From a bacterium (GTDB lineage Bacteria; UBA8248): a DNA stretch of 64,000 nt. The DNA lies in NCBI GenBank assembly GCA_022825065.1, contig JAJDYR010000004.1:1-64000 (forward strand), written 5' to 3'. Positions 52,272-60,465 of the stretch are shown in pieces (position 1 is the first letter of the stretch; each line of letters starts with the position of its first letter). The notes beneath the pieces were generated by a model. That model was not told the origin of the DNA. It saw nothing but the letters and a program-made list of their open reading frames with translations, and did not search any database. The translations under genes were made by a program, and so were the position numbers.

Positions 52272-53099
52272 TCAAAGAGCAGGCCCGATGGGCCACTCGA
52301 TAACCGTCACCCCCAGAAACCAAAGGGGTTCTATCCGGTAGGTCCACAGATTCGCCTCCGTGTCTCCGCTGAGAGCCGCGGCGGATATCCAGGTTCTGAT
52401 CTCGTTGCCCCCGTTTCCGCCCTCATCGATCTTCTCTTGAGGCCACGCGGAGAGACCCTTCGCGTCCGCGCGGCAAAGCAAGTCGATGACCTCGCGGTCC
52501 CACGCCTCGTCGATATCGCCCTGCTCGGGGGTGCCGATCCAGTGCGAGGGCGCGCCTGTCGCCACGACGGCCACGCGCTCGCAGCCTGTGTAGTCCTCTA
52601 GCAATCGCCTGAGCGAGAGGCCGAGTTCGTATGATCGCGCGGCGGGCGGCAGAGGCGGCGCCACGGTACTCTGAAGAATCGGCACGATGGGGAGACCCGT
52701 ATCGCCCATGAGCGCCAGAGGTGATACGAAGGAATGATCGAGCGCGAGTTCGCGGCACACCAGGGGGTCGAAGCCGTTCGCCAGCAGCCCGCGCGTAAGG
52801 TGAGAGGCCAGCCCCTCGGCACCCTCGTATATGTCAGGCGGGAGGAAAGGCTCGGTCTCCACCGGCCCGAAGCGGGAACCGGCGCCGATAGCCAGCGCGG
52901 GGTATCTGTCCATGGAGAAGGCGTGCAAGTGATCATTCCCCAGCAGGACCATCGCCTCGGCGCCCCTTTCGACAACCTCGCGGGCCATCCTGCGGTAAGA
53001 GGAGAACACCTCTTCCCTCACGTCTTCTGCGGGCGCGTCGTGCCTCAGGATAAAAAGAGGCGTGTGGCTGGCCGCAAAGGCGCTGACGATCTCAGCCAT
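52272..53099 (-). CDS. Class III extradiol dioxygenase, LigB-like catalytic subunit
   Basis: The 275-residue protein resembles LigB (protocatechuate 4,5-dioxygenase beta). Iron-ligand candidates are His12 (AASHTPLF), His57 (GNDHLHAF) and Glu in GGNEIRTW; catalytic His is probably in GAPSHWIG. The class opens aromatic diol rings with Fe(II) and O2, or performs related reactions on non-aromatic substrates. The companion small subunit gene precedes it by one base. The operon with an MDR oxidoreductase suggests an aromatic-acid pathway. The substrate is not evident. Confidence 0.9.
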   Translation of the reverse strand: MAEIVSAFAASHTPLFILRHDAPAEDVREEVFSSYRRMAREVVERGAEAMVLLGNDHLHAFSMDRYPALAIGAGSRFGPVETEPFLPPDIYEGAEGLASHLTRGLLANGFDPLVCRELALDHSFVSPLALMGDTGLPIVPILQSTVAPPLPPAARSYELGLSLRRLLEDYTGCERVAVVATGAPSHWIGTPEQGDIDEAWDREVIDLLCRADAKGLSAWPQEKIDEGGNGGNEIRTWISAAALSGDTEANLWTYRIEPLWFLGVTVIEWPIGPAL

Positions 53100-53100
53100 C

Positions 53101-53379
53101 CTATATCTCTCCCTCGTCGGGGCGCGGGTAGGAATAGCCCGTCAGCGCCGCTCGGAAATCTTCATCCGAAATGCCTGCGCGAAACTGCAGCACACGCAGC
53201 AGATAGGGGTTCGCGCCGAAGCTCCACAGCGCGCGCACGTCGGAATCGCGAACCGCCGCAAGCTCCGCTTCGGTTACGTCATACTCGCGCGCGAATCCGG
53301 GCGGGTCGCGCAGAAACGCCTCGCGCTTCTCCAAGGGCTGGATATCGTGGATCAAGCGGTTCAGGGATAATTTCGACAT
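53101..53379 (-). CDS. LigA-like small subunit of extradiol dioxygenase
   Basis: The 92-residue protein has the all-helical LigA-type pattern (LNRLIHDIQPLEKREAFLRDPPGFAREYDVTEAELAAVRD and DVRALWSFGANPYLLRVLQF, here described in parts). In PCA 4,5-dioxygenase the alpha subunit covers the active site. It lies one base upstream of the LigB-like gene, and together they should form a heterodimer. Confidence 0.88.
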   Translation of the reverse strand: MSKLSLNRLIHDIQPLEKREAFLRDPPGFAREYDVTEAELAAVRDSDVRALWSFGANPYLLRVLQFRAGISDEDFRAALTGYSYPRPDEGEI

Positions 53380-53465
53380 GGATGAAGCCTACATGGGGCC
53401 GTTGGTAAAGTCACCCGCAAACAGGGAATGGATTTCCCATTCGACACAGGCTGATGAAATGGCTC

Positions 53466-53722
53466 TCCCCTTGAGGGGATTGTTGAAAAGACCCCTTTTA
53501 GAGGGTAAAGGGAATGCCCTCTCGACTGGAAAAGCAACCCCCCCTACCCCCCCTTGTCAGGGGGGCAAGAAAAAGCAAAACCCCCTCAGCCCGGCGAAGG
53601 CGGGACGCCTTTTTATACCCCCCTGACAAGGGGGGGTAGGGGGGGTTGACGTTATGGGATTTCGCTTTCAAGAGGGTTGGGGGGTTGCTCCCTCGACAAA
53701 GACTTTTTCAACACCCCCACAT
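53466..53722. repeat. MITE-like C/G-tract repeat, copy 9
   Basis: Left end GATTGTTGAAAAGACCCC, right end GACTTTTTCAACACCCCCAC, core tracts near 53537-53568 and 53618-53648. It occupies the 430-base gap between the divergently oriented LigA-like and LVIVD genes. Confidence 0.7.
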
Positions 53723-53812
53723 GAGGAGCCTGTGAAAGGAAATCGCCCGCCGCTGTTCGGTTCGCCCCCCGTGCGGCTATAATCCGGCATCTCATCGAAC
53801 GAGGAGTCCGAC

Positions 53813-55135
53813 ATGGAATGCACGCCGGACCCGGCCATTCCGCCGGGGCGCGGAAAACCGGGCAAGGAGATGACCCCCGAGGAGGCGAACGGCTTCAAGC
53901 TCCTGGGCCACTGCGATTTCGGCGGCCGCAACAAGGGCGACGTCATGCAGCTTCTCGTGAAGGACGACTTCATACTCTGCGGCCACGTGGGCATGTCGGG
54001 CGCGGGCACGAGCGTGGTCGACGCCTCGAACCCCCGGAAGCCCAAAGTCGTGAACCAGATTCCCGCCCCGCGCAACACGCACAACAACAAGCTCCAGATC
54101 GTGGGCGACATCATGGTCGTCAACAACGAGCAGTTCGGCGGACGCGGGCCTGATTTCGAGCCTTTCAAGGCGGGAATCGACATCTACGACGTCTCGAACC
54201 TGCCCGAACTCCGCCCGCTGGGCTATTTCCACACGGGCGGGCGCGGTGTGCACCGGTTCTGGTTCGGCGACGGGCGCTACGCCTTCCTGACGGCCGGGGA
54301 CGATGAATACATCGATCAGTTCCTGAAGATCATCGACCTGGAAGACCCCACGCGCCCCAGGGAAGTCGGCCGCTGGGCGATGCCGGGCATGCGGAACGAC
54401 GAGGAGCGCGACTGGTACCAGATGGGCCAGTTCCGCTTCAAGAAGAACCGAAAGGGCGAATACATCCCGCTCGGAGGCGAGGTGCCCGAGGGGATGAAGA
54501 AAAAGCGCGCCTGCGTCCACATGTCCATGAACGTGGGCGAGAGGTGCTACGGCGCGTGGTGGGATTCGGGCTTCATCATCCTGGACATCGCCGACATCAC
54601 GAACCCCGCCCTCATCAGCCACACCCAGTGGCCGCCCGAGGAGAGTTCGGCCACGCACTCCGTGCTGCCACTGCCCGAGCGGAACCTCTGCATCGTGTCG
54701 GATGAATGCACGGCGGAGGACATGGAGGACATCCAAAAGCAAATCCGCGTGATGGACATATCGGATGAGAAAAACCCGGAAGTCCTCTCCACCTTCCCGC
54801 ACCCCGAGGGCGATTACGCCGAGCGCGGCGGACGCTCCGGCCCGCATAACCTGCACGAGAACCGCCCGGATTCCCTCATCGACCACACCAAAGTCTACAT
54901 GACGTGGTTCAACGGGGGCTTGCGCGTGTTCGACATCGAAGACCCGCTGAATCCCAGAGAGGTCGCCCACTACGTGCCCGAAACGCCCAGGCGCGACCCC
55001 ATCCGCCCCCTGTGGGGGAGAGACTACGAACTCCTGCAGGTTCAGGTGGACGACGTCTACATGGCCGCGGACGGCAGGGCCTACATCAGCGAACGCCTCG
55101 GCGCGGGCGTGTGGATACTGGAGTCCGATTTTTAG
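53813..55135 (+). CDS. LVIVD-repeat beta-propeller protein
   Basis: The 440-residue protein has repeated segments with D-hydrophobic-SNP-x-x-P pattern (TSVVDASNPRKPKVV, DIYDVSNLPELRPLG, KIIDLEDPTRPREVG, IILDIADITNPALIS, RVMDISDEKNPEVLS, RVFDIEDPLNPREVA), typical of LVIVD beta-propeller repeats. No signal peptide is visible, so it appears cytoplasmic. Such proteins are poorly characterised. It begins with MECTPDPAIPPGRG; ATG 53813 follows GAGGAGTCCGAC. It is a single-gene unit after a repeat element. Confidence 0.86.
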   Translation: MECTPDPAIPPGRGKPGKEMTPEEANGFKLLGHCDFGGRNKGDVMQLLVKDDFILCGHVGMSGAGTSVVDASNPRKPKVVNQIPAPRNTHNNKLQIVGDIMVVNNEQFGGRGPDFEPFKAGIDIYDVSNLPELRPLGYFHTGGRGVHRFWFGDGRYAFLTAGDDEYIDQFLKIIDLEDPTRPREVGRWAMPGMRNDEERDWYQMGQFRFKKNRKGEYIPLGGEVPEGMKKKRACVHMSMNVGERCYGAWWDSGFIILDIADITNPALISHTQWPPEESSATHSVLPLPERNLCIVSDECTAEDMEDIQKQIRVMDISDEKNPEVLSTFPHPEGDYAERGGRSGPHNLHENRPDSLIDHTKVYMTWFNGGLRVFDIEDPLNPREVAHYVPETPRRDPIRPLWGRDYELLQVQVDDVYMAADGRAYISERLGAGVWILESDF

Positions 55136-55316
55136 GGGATGCTTCTTCTATAGCATTGAGTGAATATCGAGTGTGATTTGACTTTTGTTATTTTTATGCC
55201 AGAATGACTGTTACGAGGTAAAGCTTTCCGCAGTCGTTCAGACCCATGCAAAAATTTCGAGTTATCTACGCAAACGCTGCTTAACACGCCTGGAATCAAA
55301 ACGGGGATGGATTTTG

Positions 55317-55757
55317 ATGATGACTGTCCGCGCCGTTGACGTAGCCGCTTACATCCTGAAAAAGCAGGGCAAGATGCCGGCCATGAAACTCCAGAAGCTG
55401 GTGTATTACGCCCAGGCCTGGTCTCTCGTTTGGGACGACAAATCCCTCTTCCGCGATCGCATCGAGGCATGGGCGAACGGTCCGGTCATTCGCAATCTCT
55501 ACAAGGCGCACCGGGGACAATATCTCGTGTCAAGTATTCCTGTCGGCGACCCGGAAAAATTGGGTGCCGTGCAGCGTGAAACCGTCGATGCCGTTCTTGA
55601 TTTTTATGGCGACAAGACTTCTCATTGGTTAAGTGCGCTGACCCATATGGAAGCCCCCTGGCGGGATACCCGGGAAGAAGCGTGTCTTCTGAGTGGACAA
55701 CGCGGAAAAGCGCGCATCTCAAACGCATCAATGGCTGAATACTACGCAAGTCTCTAA
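55317..55757 (+). CDS. Panacea-domain antitoxin
   Basis: The 146-residue protein has the Panacea (SocA/GepA-like) pattern: VAAYILKKQGKMPAMKLQKLVYYAQAWSLV at the N terminus, RIEAWANGPVIRNLYKAHRGQY, and TVDAVLDFYGDKTSHWLSALTHMEAPW. Panacea domains serve as antitoxins that neutralise many unrelated toxins. The start is uncertain between ATG 55317 and ATG 55320. The next gene starts 6 bases after its TAA stop and is the likely toxin. Confidence 0.9.
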   Translation: MMTVRAVDVAAYILKKQGKMPAMKLQKLVYYAQAWSLVWDDKSLFRDRIEAWANGPVIRNLYKAHRGQYLVSSIPVGDPEKLGAVQRETVDAVLDFYGDKTSHWLSALTHMEAPWRDTREEACLLSGQRGKARISNASMAEYYASL

Positions 55758-55763
55758 ATTCCG

Positions 55764-56207
55764 TTGGCCAGGAAATCAAGTCAAAAGAAATCAAAACTCG
55801 CTCAAGAACCTCAACCAAAAAAGCAGTCAAAAGCGCAGCAACCCACCGTCCACGGTGCTCCTCTCACCTGGAGATTCAGCGAAAGCGACCGCGGCGGCGA
55901 TTGGGCGTGGACGAATCTATCCGACCCGCATCTGTATAAGAACGTGATGGAAAAACTCCAGGAATTCGAGAAGAAAAACTGGAGTGAAATAATAAGAAGC
56001 GGAAGTCATCCGATCCAGGTTGCAAATATCGTGAAGCCTGCACGAGACCGACTCGAAAAGATCCATAAGGATGATACCGATGAACTCATGTCCTTTCGAC
56101 TGACCGGCAAAAATCGAGTCTGGTGTGTTTGGCAAGCAAACGTGATGAAGATTCTATGGTGGGATCCGAATCATGAAATCTGCCCATCCACCCAAAGACA
56201 CACCTAA
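55764..56207 (+). CDS. Small protein, probable toxin partner of Panacea
   Basis: The 147-residue protein is predicted to start at TTG (55764), since the frame has no ATG before codon 62. The N-terminal 25 residues are Lys/Gln/Ser-rich; the rest contains RGGDWAWTNLSD and, near the C terminus, MSFRLTGKNRVWCVWQANVMKILWWDPNHEICPS, which looks like the compact beta-sheet core of RelE-like or related small toxins. It lies in the same reading frame as the antitoxin gene, separated by TAA and two codons. I infer a toxin from gene pairing; the mechanism is unknown. Confidence 0.7.
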   Translation: MARKSSQKKSKLAQEPQPKKQSKAQQPTVHGAPLTWRFSESDRGGDWAWTNLSDPHLYKNVMEKLQEFEKKNWSEIIRSGSHPIQVANIVKPARDRLEKIHKDDTDELMSFRLTGKNRVWCVWQANVMKILWWDPNHEICPSTQRHT

Positions 56208-56277
56208 GAAACCGATTCTGGATTAAAAATGACCAAAATATGATTCCCCCCATACGCTTTTCTTAAGCAAATCCCCC

Positions 56278-56997
56278 TCACCCCAGCTTCTCGCCGAAAA
56301 ATGCGAGCGTTTTCTCCCAGGAGTCCTCGCTCTGCGCGGCGCGGAAGCGCTCGGGGTTGTCCTCCCACTGAAAGGCGTGGCCCGCGCCGTCGTAGCGGTG
56401 GAAGACGTATTCGGCGCCCGCGTCCTTGAGCGCCGCCTCGTAGTCGTCCACGTCTTCGGGCGAGGGGTTCTGATCCTCGTTGCCGAAGATGCCGATGACC
56501 GGGCACGCGATGTCGCCCGTCAACTCGATGGCGGGCGGGTTTCCCGCGCCGCGCACCTCCTTCACGCCGCCGCCGTAGAAGACCGCGCACGCGGCGTAGC
56601 GCGAATCCGTGCACGCCCCCAGCCAGCTCACGCGCCCGCCCCAGCAGTGCCCCACGATGCCGATCCGGGCCGCATCCACGCTCGCAAGCGCCGCCAGGGC
56701 GTCGAAGCCCGCTTTCAAGTCCAGCGCCGTCTGCGCGTCGTTGAACTCATCGCGCTTTATCTGCATGTCGTCTTCTTTCGACCACCAGTGGTAGAGAAAC
56801 GGAACGGACACCGCGTAGCCGTTCTCCCGGTATCGCTCCGCTGCTTTAAGCGTGAAGGGATCGCCCTCGATTCCCGCGTGCCCCGGTATGTGCTGGCAGA
56901 GCACGAGGCCCGGATGCGGGCCCGCGCCTTCGGGCTCATACAGGAAAATTTCCATCTCGCTGCCCTGGACCTGCGTCGTCTCGATTCGGTAGCTCAT
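56278..56997 (-). CDS. Dienelactone hydrolase family protein
   Basis: The 239-residue protein has the dienelactone hydrolase fold with Cys118 in GIVGHCWGGRVSW as nucleophile, an Asp in FGNEDQNPS and a His in GAGHAFQW. It should hydrolyse a lactone or ester, as in chlorocatechol or aromatic degradation pathways. It is a monocistronic unit, antisense to the Panacea pair. The ATG at 56997 follows GGGAAAAAG. Confidence 0.92.
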   Translation of the reverse strand: MSYRIETTQVQGSEMEIFLYEPEGAGPHPGLVLCQHIPGHAGIEGDPFTLKAAERYRENGYAVSVPFLYHWWSKEDDMQIKRDEFNDAQTALDLKAGFDALAALASVDAARIGIVGHCWGGRVSWLGACTDSRYAACAVFYGGGVKEVRGAGNPPAIELTGDIACPVIGIFGNEDQNPSPEDVDDYEAALKDAGAEYVFHRYDGAGHAFQWEDNPERFRAAQSEDSWEKTLAFFGEKLG

Positions 56998-57102
56998 CTT
57001 TTTCCCTCTTTCGATAAAAGTATGAAACCTTAAGTTTTCTTCACTTTACTATAAGTCATTTTAATTTCCGCGTATGACTGAAAGCGCCTCTCGCATGAAA
57101 AA

Positions 57103-58065
57103 CTAGGCGTCCTCGAACACCAGGTTCTGCGGTTCCCCCCGGATAAAAGCCTCCACGTTGTCGACCGCTATGCGCGCCTCACGCTCCACCGCGCCCTCGG
57201 TATGCGCGGCGACGTGGGGGGTGAGGATGACGTTATCGAGCGTTCTAAACGGCGAATCGCCCGGCAAGGGTTCTTCGGGCTCGAACACGTCTAGGCCCGC
57301 CCCGGCGATTCGCTTCTCACGCAACGCTTCGAGCAGGGCGTCCATATCCACGAGCGCCGCGCGCGAGGTGTTGATCAGAAACGCTCCCGGCTTCATCCCT
57401 GCGATTCGCTCACGCGAGATGATTCCCTTGGTCTCCGGCGTCACGTGAAGCTGGATCGTCACGAAATCACAGTGCATGCAATCATCGAGCGTCGCCGCCC
57501 GCGCTCCTTCTTTGGCTGCGCGCTCGGGCGTCATGTTCTTGGACCACGCGAGCACCTCCATCCCGAAGCCCCGCGCCATGGGGACGACTTTGCTCCCGAT
57601 GTGCCCGAAGCCGATAACGGAGAGCGTCTTGCCGAGAAGCTCCACGCCCTGGACGCGCTCCCACGCGCCCGCCTGCATGGCGGGCCCCTGGAAGGGCAGC
57701 CGCTTGGCAAGGGCCAGGACCATCATCATCGTGTGCTCGGCCACCGAGGGGCTCCCCGCACCCGGCGTCACGGCGACGGATACGCCCCGCTTTCGCGCGC
57801 GCTTCATGTCCACCGCCCGGGGGCGCGTGCCCCATACGGAAATGAAACGCAGCTTAGAGGCGGCATCGAGCAGGGCGGTGGTCTTGAGGTCCGTCTGGTA
57901 GCGCACGGTGAGGATGACCTCCGCATCGGCGATGCGCTCCGCCATCTCCCCCTCATCTCGTGGCCGCTCGGTGAAATGGGCCACTTCTCCCAGGCCCTCC
58001 AAGCGCGCGAGCTGGGCCGAGTCCGTGAAGTTGCCCTCGTAGTCATCGGGAATCACGATTTTCAT
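57103..58065 (-). CDS. D-2-hydroxyacid dehydrogenase
   Basis: The 320-residue protein has VIGFGHIGSKVVP (NAD binding), NTSRAALVD (Arg), GLDVFEPEEPL (Glu) and LTPHVAAHTEGA (His), the full set of the D-isomer 2-hydroxyacid dehydrogenase family. The N terminus (MKIVIPDDYEG) begins at ATG 58065 with GGAG 9 bases upstream; sequence further upstream is promoter-like and not conserved. It is divergent from an acyl-CoA dehydrogenase gene. Confidence 0.92.
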   Translation of the reverse strand: MKIVIPDDYEGNFTDSAQLARLEGLGEVAHFTERPRDEGEMAERIADAEVILTVRYQTDLKTTALLDAASKLRFISVWGTRPRAVDMKRARKRGVSVAVTPGAGSPSVAEHTMMMVLALAKRLPFQGPAMQAGAWERVQGVELLGKTLSVIGFGHIGSKVVPMARGFGMEVLAWSKNMTPERAAKEGARAATLDDCMHCDFVTIQLHVTPETKGIISRERIAGMKPGAFLINTSRAALVDMDALLEALREKRIAGAGLDVFEPEEPLPGDSPFRTLDNVILTPHVAAHTEGAVEREARIAVDNVEAFIRGEPQNLVFEDA

Positions 58066-58174
58066 GTGCGCACGCTCCGCTCGCTTAAATCCGCAAAACC
58101 TCCTGGATTCGGGGTTTCTCCCCTCACGGTATACCCCAATATGATTGACAGAACATAGCGTCTCAAGTAGTCCT

Positions 58175-59413
58175 ATGGAATCGGACGAATCATCGTTGTC
58201 CCACCCCACTTCCAGAAGGATGCGCCCGAACGCCATGATGCCGGACTTAAGCCCCGAAGAATCAGAGATGGTGGCCCGCGCGCGCCGGATTGCGCGTGAG
58301 GACATCCTCCCCATCGCCGCGGCGAGGGACAGGAACTACGCGCCCGGCGAGGCCTATCCCTGGCATATCGCGGACAAACTGGACGCCGCGGGACTCAGAA
58401 CGCTCACCGTGCCCGGGAAATTCGGCGGCTTCGGCGCGCGGCATCTGGTGCAGGCCATGGTGGCGGAAGAGATCGCGTATGGCGACCTGGGCGTCGCCGT
58501 CTCGATGGATCAGACCTACAAGTTCACCCAACTGCTCACCGTCGAGACCACGCAGACCCAGCGCGACTTGTACCTGGAAGACTTCATGAACGACCCGAGG
58601 GCGCTCCTCGCCCTCGCCACTACGGAGCCCCAGAGCGGGACCGACACCTTCTTGATGCACGACGAACCGGGCGCCGGCCCGCGCATGACGGCGAAGCGGG
58701 AGGGCGATTTCTACCTCTTGAACGGCACGAAGCACTATATCTCGAACGGCGGCCTGGCGAAGTATTACTTCATCTTCGCGCGGACCGCGCCGGACAAGAA
58801 GATGAGCGAGGGACTCACCTGCTTCCTCGTGCCGCGCGACACGGAGGGCTTCGAGATCGGTGAGGCGCACTCGAAACTCGGCAGGCGGCTCCTCCAAAAC
58901 GGGGAACTCGTGCTCAGAAACTGCCGCGTGCCCGCGCACAACCTCTTCGGCGAGTGGAACGGGGGCCTCTCCATACTGAAACGCATGGTGAGCGGCGCGC
59001 TCATTCCGGTGATGGGCCCCTCGCGCCTGGCCTACGACCTCGCGCGGATGGCGGCGCAGGAGAGCGGCGCGGCGAGCGAGCAGTGGGCGCAGATGGCGCT
59101 CACGGAAATGTATATGCTGATTGAAGCGTCGCGAACCTACCTGTATTCTGCGGCGTGGCATGCGGAAAAACCGACGGACGATTCGAAGCGCCGCCTGATG
59201 TCCAAGGTGTTCGCCTCCGAAGCCGGCATCAAGGTCTGCCGCACCGCGATGGAGATCTGGGGGAGGACGGGCGCGACCTGGCACGACGACAGGCCGACGC
59301 CCGAGAAGTGCTGGCGCGACGTGCTGAGCTATCTGCACGGCTTCGGCACGAACGAGGCGGTCAAGCTCAAGGCCGCGCCGCTGCTCGCTCCCGCCGGAGT
59401 GGATGAATGGTAA
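58175..59413 (+). CDS. Acyl-CoA dehydrogenase
   Basis: The protein of about 412 residues has the acyl-CoA dehydrogenase layout: N-terminal helices (LSPEESEMVARARRIARE), the FAD-site motif LATTEPQSGTD, a beta-domain (YLLNGTKHYISNGGLAKYYFIFAR) and a C-terminal helical domain (RTAMEIWGRTGATWHDDRP). It dehydrogenates an acyl-CoA, passing electrons to ETF. The start is uncertain: TTG 58145, ATG 58175 or ATG 58220 are in frame and none has a strong ribosome site. It begins a plus-strand cluster with an aldolase, another acyl-CoA dehydrogenase and an aminotransferase. Confidence 0.9.
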   Translation: MESDESSLSHPTSRRMRPNAMMPDLSPEESEMVARARRIAREDILPIAAARDRNYAPGEAYPWHIADKLDAAGLRTLTVPGKFGGFGARHLVQAMVAEEIAYGDLGVAVSMDQTYKFTQLLTVETTQTQRDLYLEDFMNDPRALLALATTEPQSGTDTFLMHDEPGAGPRMTAKREGDFYLLNGTKHYISNGGLAKYYFIFARTAPDKKMSEGLTCFLVPRDTEGFEIGEAHSKLGRRLLQNGELVLRNCRVPAHNLFGEWNGGLSILKRMVSGALIPVMGPSRLAYDLARMAAQESGAASEQWAQMALTEMYMLIEASRTYLYSAAWHAEKPTDDSKRRLMSKVFASEAGIKVCRTAMEIWGRTGATWHDDRPTPEKCWRDVLSYLHGFGTNEAVKLKAAPLLAPAGVDEW

Positions 59414-59461
59414 ACTGAAACTGACGAGGTTTTTCGTCACACAACTGACAAGGAGACTGCA

Positions 59462-60430
59462 ATGCCCGCATACAAGAAATCCGACGCACGCGCTTACTGC
59501 AGGGAGAACATGCAGGGAATCTGGGCCGCCATCCCCTACCCCTTCGATGAGAACGACAACATCGACGAGGCGGGCCTGCGGGCCGACATCCGCCATTACA
59601 TCGACGACCTCGACATCAAGGGGTTTTTCATCGGCGGGATGATCGGCGAGTTCTGGTGCCTGACCAAAGAAGAGCGCCTGCGCGGCCAGGAGATCGCCTG
59701 CGACGAGGCGGGGGAAGTGCCCATCATCGCGCACACCGGCCACACCTCGGCCAAAGAGGCGATAGAGCTCACCAACGCGGCGATTGAGGCGGGCGCAACT
59801 TACGCGATTCTGGCGAACCCCTACCTCGGCGCGCAGGGGATTCCCGAGCGCGTCCGCGCGTTTTTCAAGGAATTCTGCAGCAACGTGGATATCGGCGTGT
59901 CCCTGTTCAACACGGCGGGAGCGGGCTATTCCCTCTCGCCGACGCTGGTCCGCCAGATCGTCGACGACAACGAGAACCTCTGCTGCATCAAGAACGCGCA
60001 GCCCAAGTATCACTGCGACGAGGTGCGCGAAGCCGTCGGCGAGGACATCGTCGTGAGCGATCCGATGGAGACCCAGTGGTTCTTCAACCGCGCCTACCAC
60101 AAGCAGCAGACCTACATGAGCGGCCCCGACCCGTTCCTCCTGCAGCGCACCGGCAATCTGTGCATGCAGAAATACACCGACCTGATCGACGAGGGGAACC
60201 TCGAGGAAGCCTGGACCGCGCGCGAGTCCATGAACCCGATTCGCCGCGTGGCCGACAAATGGCTGTGGGAGCCCTGGGCGCGGGGCGCGTTCCCCATCGC
60301 CGCGCTCAAGGACTGGATGGACCTGATGGGCATGCACGGCGGCCCCTCGCGCGCGCCGATGATCCCCCTGAGCACGGACGAGAAAGCGGAGCTGACCTCG
60401 GACCTCAAGAGCGTGGGCCTCATCGACTAG
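59462..60430 (+). CDS. DapA/NanA-family class I aldolase
   Basis: The 322-residue protein is a dihydrodipicolinate synthase-like lyase: GGMIGEFW corresponds to GTTGE, Tyr121 (NPYLG) and the Schiff-base Lys177 in CCIKNAQPKYH are in place. Members split or join pyruvate with an aldehyde. In this catabolic context it is more likely a keto-acid aldolase than a lysine-biosynthesis enzyme. It starts 49 bases after the preceding gene. Confidence 0.9.
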   Translation: MPAYKKSDARAYCRENMQGIWAAIPYPFDENDNIDEAGLRADIRHYIDDLDIKGFFIGGMIGEFWCLTKEERLRGQEIACDEAGEVPIIAHTGHTSAKEAIELTNAAIEAGATYAILANPYLGAQGIPERVRAFFKEFCSNVDIGVSLFNTAGAGYSLSPTLVRQIVDDNENLCCIKNAQPKYHCDEVREAVGEDIVVSDPMETQWFFNRAYHKQQTYMSGPDPFLLQRTGNLCMQKYTDLIDEGNLEEAWTARESMNPIRRVADKWLWEPWARGAFPIAALKDWMDLMGMHGGPSRAPMIPLSTDEKAELTSDLKSVGLID

Positions 60431-60465
60431 CCCGGGCCGCTCCCGCGTTCACAAGGGTTCGACGC

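Noticed and set aside
55755..55760. Recoded stop between the Panacea protein and the next gene
   Set aside because: The stop is TAA, not UGA, and there is no catalytic residue at that place; the two are simply adjacent genes in one frame.
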